A stretch of DNA of 64,000 bases from Xanthomonas sp. (lineage in GTDB: Bacteria; Pseudomonadota; Gammaproteobacteria; Xanthomonadales; Xanthomonadaceae), in NCBI RefSeq assembly GCF_017163755.1, contig NZ_JAFIWC010000003.1, positions 1 to 64,000 of the forward strand. The letters run 5' to 3'. A program made the position numbers and the translations under genes. Shown here in pieces: positions 54,860 through 64,000 of the stretch (positions are counted from its first letter, which is position 1; every line of letters begins with the position of its first letter). The notes beneath the pieces are model-generated. The model searched no databases. It saw only the letters and a program-made list of their open reading frames with translations, and was not told the origin of the DNA.

Positions 54860-54881
54860 GGGACTCGGGACTCGGGACTCG
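54860..54881. repeat. GGGACTC heptamer tandem repeat
   Basis: Three exact copies of GGGACTC beginning 9 bases after the fabF stop. Third member of the set with 36801-36823 and 47156-47192; all three lie in intergenic DNA just past coding regions. Confidence 0.85.
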
Positions 54882-54935
54882 TAGAGCCTGCCTGCGCGTT
54901 CGGTCGCGTCCACTGCGGCCAGTACGACCGTAGAC

Positions 54936-54990
54936 GTCCTTCTCCCGCATGCGAGGGGAAAAGGTGCCCAAAGCGCGGATGAGGGGACGC
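54936..54990. repeat. Degenerate REP-like intergenic repeat
   Basis: CCTTCTCCC and GGGGAAAAGG around a short loop, then AAGGTGCCCAAAGCGCGGATGAGGG. This resembles a dispersed palindromic repeat I know from Xanthomonas and other GC-rich proteobacteria (GGATGAGGG with GGTGCCC arms). One degraded copy is seen here. The rest of the fabF-pabB gap holds nothing else. Confidence 0.6.
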
Positions 54991-55208
54991 TTCTGCCAGC
55001 CCGATCCGCTCGGGCGGCGCCTGCCGCCATGCGCGCGGGCGGATTGTCTCGCAGAGCGGCGGACCTGGGCCCGGCCCTCGCAGCCGCGCGGTATCTGCAT
55101 CCAGCGCATCCCCGCTGCGCAATACTGCAGGCCCGGCAACGGTTCGGGCATGGCGCCATCCAGCCGCGCCCGCATCCCCGTCACCTGATCCTCCCTTCCG
55201 GATATCCG

Positions 55209-56558
55209 ATGCTGCGCACCGTCCCGCTGCCCGCCGACACCGACCTGCTGGCGCTGCACCGCCTGTCGCCGCAGCGCTATCCGCTGCTGCTGGAATCGGC
55301 CGCGTCCGGCACCGCGCAAGGGCGCTGGGACCTGCTGCTGATGACCGACGGCGGCGGCCTGCGGCTGGACCGCGACGGCACCACCCGGGACCTGCAGGGC
55401 GACGCGGCCGAAGGCGATTTCCTGTCCGCACTGGATGCGCGCTGGCGGGCGGCGCGTTGCGCGCGCGAGGAACCGCGCTGGCCGTTCCGCGGCGGCTGGG
55501 CGTTGCTGCTGGACTACGAACTGGCGGCGCAGGTGGAGCCGGTGCTGCGGCTGCCGCAGGACGCGCGCGGCACCCCGCTGGCGCTGGCGCTGCGCTGCCC
55601 GGCCGCGGTGCTGCGCGACCGCGCCAGCGGCGAGTGCGTGGCGCTGGCCGAGGCCGATCACGGCGCGTTGCTGGACACGCTGCTCGCCGACCTGCGCGCC
55701 ATGCCGGCGATCGCGCCGCTGCCGGCGTGGACCGCGCCGCAGGCGATCGACGAGGACCCGCCGCAGCGCTTCGTCGACGGCGTGCGCCGCATCCTCGACT
55801 ATCTGCGCGCCGGCGACGTGTTCCAGGTCAACCTGTCGCGGCGCTGGGTGGCGCGCTTCGCCGCCGCGCTCGACCCGGCGGCGCTGTACGCGCAGCTGCG
55901 CACCGCCAATCCGGCGCCGTTCGCGGGGCTGTTCGTCGGCCACGGACGTGCGGTGGTCAGCTCGTCGCCGGAGCGGCTGGTGTCGGTGCGCGGCGAAGTG
56001 GTGGAGACGCGCCCGATCGCCGGCACCCGCCCGCGCGCGCCGGGCGACGACGAGGCCGCGCGCATCCGCGAACTGGTCGGGCATCCGAAGGAGCGCGCCG
56101 AGCACGTGATGCTGATCGACCTGGAGCGCAACGACCTGGGGCGGGTGTGCGCGCCGGGCAGCGTCGAGGTCGACGAACTGATGACGGTGGAGAGCTACGC
56201 CCATGTCCACCATATCGTCAGCAACGTGCGCGGGCGCCTGCGCGCCGGCGTGACCCCCGGCGAGGTGATCCGCGCCACCTTCCCCGGCGGCACCATCACC
56301 GGCTGCCCCAAGGTGCGCTGCATGCAGATCATCGCCGAGCTGGAGCAGGGGCCGCGCGGCGCCTACACCGGCGCGTTCGGCTGGCTGAACCGCGACGGCG
56401 ACCTGGACCTGAACATCCTGATCCGCACCGCCGAAGTGGACGGGGCGCAGGCGCAGTTCCGCACCGGCGCCGGCATCGTGGTCGACTCGCAGCCCGAGCG
56501 CGAGCTCGACGAAACCCGCGCCAAGGCGCGCGGCCTGCTGCGCGCGCTGGCGCCGTGA
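55209..56558 (+). CDS. pabB: Aminodeoxychorismate synthase component I, PIAGT type
   Basis: Uses chorismate and ammonia to make aminodeoxychorismate for folate synthesis; 449 residues. The chorismate-binding domain covers the C-terminal 260 residues: VFQVNLSRRW, SSSPERLVSVRGEVVETRPIAGTRPR, HVMLIDLERNDLGRVC, TFPGGTITGCPKVRCMQII. Position 271 in the PIAGT motif is Ala where most PabB have the nucleophilic Lys (PIKGT). This is the form described for Stenotrophomonas. The long leader upstream of the ATG at 55209 was not included. pabA is not in the window. Confidence 0.88.
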   Translation: MLRTVPLPADTDLLALHRLSPQRYPLLLESAASGTAQGRWDLLLMTDGGGLRLDRDGTTRDLQGDAAEGDFLSALDARWRAARCAREEPRWPFRGGWALLLDYELAAQVEPVLRLPQDARGTPLALALRCPAAVLRDRASGECVALAEADHGALLDTLLADLRAMPAIAPLPAWTAPQAIDEDPPQRFVDGVRRILDYLRAGDVFQVNLSRRWVARFAAALDPAALYAQLRTANPAPFAGLFVGHGRAVVSSSPERLVSVRGEVVETRPIAGTRPRAPGDDEAARIRELVGHPKERAEHVMLIDLERNDLGRVCAPGSVEVDELMTVESYAHVHHIVSNVRGRLRAGVTPGEVIRATFPGGTITGCPKVRCMQIIAELEQGPRGAYTGAFGWLNRDGDLDLNILIRTAEVDGAQAQFRTGAGIVVDSQPERELDETRAKARGLLRALAP

Positions 56559-56632
56559 GCGCCGGCGCCGGGGTAACGGCCGGGGCGGCCGCGCGGTATC
56601 CTGCACCCCGCTGAATTCGCATCGAGGTGGCT

Positions 56633-59332
<2,700 letters not shown>

Positions 59333-59336
<4 letters not shown>

Positions 59337-59686
59337 GTGCGATGAGCGGACGCCAGGGCATCCTGTCGCTGGCGGTGAAGGACAAGGCGGCGCTGTACAA
59401 CGCCTACATGCCGTTCGTGAAGAACGGCGGCATCTTCGTGCCCACGCCCAAGCGCTATTTCCTGGGCGACGAGGTATTCCTGCTGCTGACCCTGCCCGAT
59501 TCCAGCGAACGCCTGCCGGTGGCCGGCAAGGTCATCTGGGTGACCCCGATGGGGGCGCAGGGCAACCGCACCGCCGGCATCGGCGTGCAACTGCCGGACA
59601 ACAGCGAGGGCGAGACCATCCGCACCAAGATCGAGACCCAACTGGCCGGCACCCTCAACGCCGACAAGCCCACCCAGACCATGTAG
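59333..59686 (+). CDS. pilZ: PilZ-domain protein (type IV pilus PilZ)
   Basis: 117 residues: a minimal PilZ fold with KNGGIFVPTPKRYFLGDEVFLLLTLPDSSERLPVAGKVIWV and GIGVQLPDNSEGETIRTKIE. The RxxxR motif of c-di-GMP-binding PilZ proteins is absent, and the second motif is altered to NGGIFV, matching Xanthomonas PilZ proteins that do not bind c-di-GMP but work in type IV pilus assembly. It is coupled to holB by ATGA, as in related genomes. Confidence 0.95.
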
Positions 59687-59763
59687 CGCGCCGCGCAGGC
59701 GCGGCGCCCGCGGGGGCCGTTGACGCCAGCGATGGCGGCCCTATAATGTGCGGCTCGCGACAC

Positions 59764-59838
59764 GGGCGGTTAGCTCAGCGGTAGAGCATTGCCTTCACAC
59801 GGCAAGGGTCGCAGGTTCGAACCCTGCACCGCCCACCA
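59764..59838 (+). tRNA. tRNA-Val(CAC)
   Basis: 75-nt cloverleaf. Acceptor GGGCGGT pairs with ACCGCCC, the anticodon loop is CTTCACACG (anticodon CAC), T-arm GGTTCGAACC, and CCA is encoded. Confidence 0.95.
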
Positions 59839-59852
59839 CGCGACAGACGATC

Positions 59853-59882
59853 AAGGCCACCTCCGCGGGTGGCCTTTTCGTT
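59853..59882 (+). terminator. Rho-independent terminator of tRNA-Val
   Basis: AAGGCCACC-TCCGCG-GGTGGCCTT followed by TTCGTT. Fourteen bases beyond the tRNA. The sequence between here and 60127 has no recognised gene. Confidence 0.8.
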
Positions 59883-60127
59883 GTGCGGTTTGGTCGCCGC
59901 CGCCATGGCCGCGCCGGAGGCCGCGGGCTGCGCCGATGCACTGCAGGCGCTATTCGCCGACAAGGCAGAAAGCCGGTGCCTGCGTGCCGCGTTGCGAAGG
60001 TGGTGCAGCGGCGAATGCATGCACTTCTTTCAGGGCGGGCACCAACATCGAATTGGCGTCTTCTTGGGAGGCCGTGCCGCGCGCTTGGGCTCACGGTTCG
60101 CTCACGGCGGACATCGATACTGCGGCC

Positions 60128-60892
60128 ATGCCTGAAGGTCCTTCGATCGTCATCCTGAAAGAAGAGGCGGCCGCGTTCGCGGGCCGCAAGGTGCTGCGGG
60201 TGTCCGGCAACAGCAAGCAGGACCTGGCGCGGATGCTCGACCGCAAGATCCTGTCGCTGCGCAGCTGGGGCAAGCACTTCCTGATCGAGTTCGACGGGTT
60301 CAGCGTGCGCATCCATTTCCTGCTGTTCGGCAGCTACCGGATCAATGCGCGCAAGGACGCGCCGGCGCGGCTGAGCCTGGGCTTCGCCACGGGCGAGGAG
60401 CTGAACTTCTACGCGTGTTCGGTCAAGTTCATCGAGGGCGCGCTGGACGAGGCCTACGACTGGCGCGCGGACGTGATGAACCCGGACTGGGACGCGGCGC
60501 AGGCGCGGCGCAAGCTGCGCCTGCGGCCGCGCACGCTGGCCGCCGATGCGCTGCTGGACCAGGACGTGTTCGCCGGGGTCGGCAACATCATCAAGAACGA
60601 GGTGCTGCACCGCATCCGCGTGCATCCGGAGAGCGAGGTCGGGGCATTGCCGCCGCGCAAGCTGGCCGAGCTGGTGACCCAGGCGCGCGAGTACAGCTTC
60701 GATTTCTACCACTGGAAGAAGGCCTTCGTGCTGAAGAAGCACTACCAGGTGCATACCAAGACCACCTGTCCGCGTGACGGCCACCTGCTGACCTACCGCA
60801 AGCATCTCGGCAAGGCGCAGCGCCGCGCGTTCTTCTGCGAGCATTGCCAGCGGCGGTATGCGCTGGAGGCTTCCGATCCAGGGGCGGCTTAG
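60128..60892 (+). CDS. Fpg/Nei-family DNA glycosylase (endonuclease VIII-like)
   Basis: 254 residues. The protein begins MPEGP after processing-type PEGP (Pro1/Glu2), the catalytic N-terminus of the family; GVGNIIKNEVLHR and the helix-two-turn-helix are present. The zinc finger is CPRDG (C214) then CEHC (C237, C240). The usual second cysteine of the first pair is replaced by Asp (D217), so metal binding may differ. Lysine or other residues for substrate choice do not settle Fpg against Nei, but the shorter length and absence of the long 8-oxoG loop favour Nei. Confidence 0.88.
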   Translation: MPEGPSIVILKEEAAAFAGRKVLRVSGNSKQDLARMLDRKILSLRSWGKHFLIEFDGFSVRIHFLLFGSYRINARKDAPARLSLGFATGEELNFYACSVKFIEGALDEAYDWRADVMNPDWDAAQARRKLRLRPRTLAADALLDQDVFAGVGNIIKNEVLHRIRVHPESEVGALPPRKLAELVTQAREYSFDFYHWKKAFVLKKHYQVHTKTTCPRDGHLLTYRKHLGKAQRRAFFCEHCQRRYALEASDPGAA

Positions 60893-61683
60893 GAAGCAGG
60901 TGGAGTTTGTGGACGGTGCGTTTGCACCGGGCGCGACCGTTGCGCACTGTCTGCCGTCACCGATCCGTGTTGGGCTCCGACCGGCGACGTTGCAAGCCGC
61001 CGCGATGGCTGCGTCTAAAGGTTCAAGCTAGAGTTCCGCGGCCGCGTCGGCGCGTCGCTCCCGGCTTGTGGTAGGACCCTCGATATCGCAACTCGAGGCG
61101 ATGTCGTGCTTGGTGCTCGGCTGCAGTCTCAGTAACTCCAGTAGTGATGAAGCCGATCAAGTCACCACCGCGATAGCCTGCCTGCCGGCAGCGGCTTGAT
61201 CGACTCAATGGGCGCTTAGGCTCACTTAGGTTACGCCGGCGCGAATGCTCGGCGGCTCGGTGCTGGGTTCGGCAAATCCCTGTGCCGAAACTCTGCGTCA
61301 GCTATGGCGTGTTGCCGTCACCCGTCAAAGACCTGCTCGCCCCGACTTCGATGCGAAACTGGAACTAGCACGGTGGAAGCCGCGGGTCGATCGACTGGCG
61401 AAAGGGGGGAATAGGCCCCATTGACAAGCCGCGAATAGCTGCCGAGAATCCATTGACCGTTAAGGGGATGTAAAGACGGCTTGATCCATCGGCAAGTGCT
61501 GCATATTCAGCTGGTTCAACTCCGGCTTTCTTTGGTTGGCTATTGCTGCCGCGATAAGCAATACGCGCCACAGCGGTCACCAATGTCATCAGCCATAGCG
61601 TTTCGTGGTGTTTACGGCTCTAAAGCTACAGGGGAGGCGTGGATAAAGCGCTTTAATCGGCAATTTCTCGAAGGAACTGAGAT
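60893..61683. other. 791-bp region between nei-like gene and RHS gene
   Basis: GC falls clearly from about 61,100 onward. Only short open frames exist (up to about 80 codons), none with a recognisable motif. It may be a junction of transferred DNA carrying the RHS gene. No repeat, att site or integrase was found. Confidence 0.5.
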
Positions 61684-64000
61684 ATGCGTCTTCGCGGTCC
61701 GGCTGGTCGCGGCATGGGATTATCGTGCGGCTTGATGTTCTCTTTATCCTTAGTGCTTTCCGGGCCCTGCAGTGCCCAAGCGGTTGGCCTGGATGATCAA
61801 TACAAGAAGAAGCTGGCAGATGCCCAGCAAATCTCTTCTGGTGTGGAGTTCGGTGATCAGATAGGCCTGCGCGACGGTTCCCTGGCGTTCAAGGCGACCG
61901 ACGTCGAATTGCTAGGTACCGGCCCAGACATCAGGATCGTGCGTACGGCCACCGTGCACGACAACCGCCTGTCCAAGCTGCCGACCGCGAACAAGTTCGG
62001 CGCGTGGGATCTGGAAGTGCCCCGGATAAAGACCATAACTGCCAATGGCAGCAACTATGATCGAGGCAGCACCATATCGCCCACAAGCCCGGTGGGCTGG
62101 CAGGTGGCGGCGCCGGACAAGAACGCCCGTTGCAGCAGCTTCACCCTGCCCGCGGATGTGACCTATGAAGACCGGTCAGTGGAATTCTTCGTTCGGGACT
62201 GGTGGTTCGGGTACTTCCTGGTCGATACCGAAGGTAACGAGCACAAGCTGCTGCATCGCTCCGCCAGCTTGCCCGGATCCGAGCACAAAATCGGTACGAA
62301 GGACGGCTGGGTCGTGGACTGCCTCGGCTCGACCTCAAACGGCGAACCCGGGGAGGCATTCTTGGCCACCGCTCCCGATGGCACCCGGTACTGGTTCGAT
62401 TACCTGGCCTATACCGAGGTGCCAGGCCTGTCGATGCCGTTCGAAGACATGCCACCGAAAGGCTACACGCTGATATTCACGTTGCATCGTCGCGCAGCGG
62501 CCATGCTGGTGACCCGCATCGAGGATCGACACGGAAACTGGGTCAGGTATTCCTATACCGCGGGACGGCTTTCCTCGATTGTGGCAAGCGACGGACGCCA
62601 ACTAACCGTAGCTGGCCAGGCAGGGATCACTGCGATTTCAACAGGAACCGGCCGCACATGGACGTACGGCTACGCGGATGCCGAGCAGACGCAACTCAGC
62701 ACAGTTACTCGTCCCGATGGCTCATCGTGGCGCTACGAGGGAAACTTCGCCGGCAATATGTTCTCTCTGAGCCCCTTCAAAGGGTGCGACCAAACGATAC
62801 CCGGCGGAACATTGAACGGCACTCCGCGCACGTTGAACGTGACATCGCCATCCGAAGCGCGCGCGACATTCAGCCTGAATGCTCGGGCATTCGGTCGGTC
62901 TTATGTAAGCAAGCACTGCATCACCAGCATATATGCCCCGGACATAGTGATGAATCCGAAGCTATATGAGTCCCTGGCGATGACGAGTAAGTCCGTTTCC
63001 GGTCCGGGGGTCTCTGCCACGTGGCAATACACCTACTCCGATCACGGCGGAAGTTACCTGGAGGATTGTGCGTCGGTCGCCTGCACCACTCGCGTGTGGA
63101 CGGATGTCGTCGAGCCCGACGGGTCGAGAACGCGTAATGTATTCTCGAACAAGGTGGATCAGCTCGAGAACAGTCTGGTCAGGCAGGAATTTTACGCGCC
63201 ATCGGGCAACATGCTCAGATCGCGCGACATCGTCTATGCCGTGCCAGCGGCTGACGGAACCCATGCTTACCCCTGGCCGCTGCAATATGGAATCCAACCG
63301 GATGATGCTGGCAACTATTTGGTCAACCAGCGCTTGAGCCCCGTTGTCCAGGAGGTGATCAATGAGAGTGGCGCCGCGTTGGTCCTGCACAACACCGCCT
63401 TCGATCAATGGGGAAGGCCTGTGTCTACGGCCCGGTACAGCCCATGGCATTCCCGTACGGATACAGTGACCTATTACGATGATCTGCCAAGGTGGATTAT
63501 TGGCCAGGTCAAGAGCGTCGTTAACGGAAACACGGGGCAAACGGTTTCCCATACCGAGTTCGATTCGAGGTCCCTCCCGTCCAAAATATGGCAGTTCGGG
63601 AAGCTGCAGCAAACGTTGACCTACAACAGCGACGGCACTGTGGCCGCGGCCAAGGATGGCAAAGACAACACGACTACGCTTTCGTCGTGGAAGCGCGGCA
63701 TCGCCCAATCGATCAAGTATGCCGACGGTACGGCCACATCCTCGACCGTCAACGACGATGGTTGGATTACCGCAACCACCGACGAGAATGGCTATGTCAC
63801 TGCCTATGGCTACGACCCGATGGGACGGCTAGCCAGCATTGTTCATCCTGGCGGCGACGGCATTGCCTGGAACGCCACCACGCAAGCGTTCGAGCAGGTG
63901 GCTGCGGCAGAATACGGGCTCCAGGCGGGGCATTGGCGGCAGACGGTCGCCACCGGCAACGCGCGCAAGGTGACCTACTTCGATGCCTTCTGGCGTCCGG
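61684..64000 (+). CDS. RHS/YD-repeat protein, 5' part (runs off the window)
   Basis: 772 codons are inside the window and the frame remains open at the end. The N-terminus is a signal-peptide-like MRLRGPAGRGMGLSCGLMFSLSLVLSGPCSAQA; alternative ATGs lie at 61714 and 61732. YD-type repeats are visible, such as DRHGNWVRYSYTAGRLSSI, VVEPDGSRTRNVF, AFDQWGRPVSTARYS, and DENGYVTAYGYDPMGRLASIVHPGG. RHS proteins form a large hollow shell and carry toxic C-terminal tips delivered to other cells, but the tip here is outside the window. Codon use is less GC-rich than in core genes. No VgrG, PAAR or immunity gene is visible. Confidence 0.88.
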   Translation, partial: MRLRGPAGRGMGLSCGLMFSLSLVLSGPCSAQAVGLDDQYKKKLADAQQISSGVEFGDQIGLRDGSLAFKATDVELLGTGPDIRIVRTATVHDNRLSKLPTANKFGAWDLEVPRIKTITANGSNYDRGSTISPTSPVGWQVAAPDKNARCSSFTLPADVTYEDRSVEFFVRDWWFGYFLVDTEGNEHKLLHRSASLPGSEHKIGTKDGWVVDCLGSTSNGEPGEAFLATAPDGTRYWFDYLAYTEVPGLSMPFEDMPPKGYTLIFTLHRRAAAMLVTRIEDRHGNWVRYSYTAGRLSSIVASDGRQLTVAGQAGITAISTGTGRTWTYGYADAEQTQLSTVTRPDGSSWRYEGNFAGNMFSLSPFKGCDQTIPGGTLNGTPRTLNVTSPSEARATFSLNARAFGRSYVSKHCITSIYAPDIVMNPKLYESLAMTSKSVSGPGVSATWQYTYSDHGGSYLEDCASVACTTRVWTDVVEPDGSRTRNVFSNKVDQLENSLVRQEFYAPSGNMLRSRDIVYAVPAADGTHAYPWPLQYGIQPDDAGNYLVNQRLSPVVQEVINESGAALVLHNTAFDQWGRPVSTARYSPWHSRTDTVTYYDDLPRWIIGQVKSVVNGNTGQTVSHTEFDSRSLPSKIWQFGKLQQTLTYNSDGTVAAAKDGKDNTTTLSSWKRGIAQSIKYADGTATSSTVNDDGWITATTDENGYVTAYGYDPMGRLASIVHPGGDGIAWNATTQAFEQVAAAEYGLQAGHWRQTVATGNARKVTYFDAFWRP

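Noticed and set aside
60893-61683. Small genes upstream of the RHS gene
   Set aside because: All open frames are under about 85 codons, without motif or clear ribosome binding site.

Overview
The window looks like chromosomal DNA from a Xanthomonadaceae bacterium, most likely a Xanthomonas. Coding DNA is very GC-rich with strong third-position GC bias. Gene orders are typical of the group (tRNA-Asp pair then ppiD; gloB-yafS-rnhA-dnaQ; kdkA; recR and hinT; maf/yceD/rpmF through pilZ). The PilZ protein is the short form lacking the c-di-GMP motif, PabB is the PIAGT form, and integron-type attC sites are present. The exact species cannot be fixed from sequence alone; the high GC may fit an early-branching Xanthomonas clade, but that is inference.

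Layout. 1-4.3 kb: two tRNA-Asp genes, the periplasmic foldase ppiD, and a LysM transglycosylase. 4.3-7.7 kb: gloB, divergent from yafS, rnhA and dnaQ, plus a PP2C phosphatase. 7.9-9.0 kb: tRNA-Ser(CGA) followed by a hairpin-rich segment ending in a second copy of the tRNA 3' end, a DUF6165 gene, and a frameshifted DUF2798-like relic. 9.2-14.4 kb: LPS-core genes (GT9 transferase, KDO kinase), an MBL-fold gene, and molybdopterin genes moaA, C, D, E with an NTF2-like gene inserted. A 4.5S SRP RNA gene lies on the minus strand at 14.7 kb. 15.1-22.4 kb: a FAD oxidase, then a surface-sugar operon (glycosyltransferase, glucose-1-phosphate cytidylyltransferase, SDR, RmlC-like epimerase, SAF-domain oxidoreductase, acyltransferase).

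22.4-32.6 kb is accessory: an AraC-regulated aldo/keto reductase operon, a TetR / TonB receptor / secreted tyrosine-phosphatase module with a palindromic operator, and a LysR / quinone-reductase-like pair. An IS5-family transposase remnant sits beside tRNA-Ser(GGA). 33.2-36.8 kb: replication/repair genes dnaX, ybaB, recR, and hinT. 37.15-37.86 kb: an isolated integron gene cassette between two attC sites, with no integrase in the window. 38-42.4 kb: slp and the moxR-DUF58-tgpA operon. 42.4-47.1 kb: three membrane or glycosyl-transfer genes.

47.2-59.7 kb: the fatty-acid and cell-envelope block maf, yceD, rpmF, fabH, (gst), fabD, fabG, acpP, fabF, pabB, mltG, tmk, holB, pilZ. plsX is missing between rpmF and fabH, and a glutathione transferase gene lies between fabH and fabD. 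59.8-64 kb: tRNA-Val, a Nei/Fpg-type glycosylase, about 0.8 kb without genes, and the first 772 codons of a secreted RHS/YD-repeat protein that runs off the window.

Most genes sit in translationally coupled runs (ATGA or TGATG overlaps). The least ordinary parts are the lone integron cassette, the tRNA-Ser 3'-end repeat, the sugar operon lacking the canonical CDP-sugar dehydratase, and the TonB/phosphatase module.
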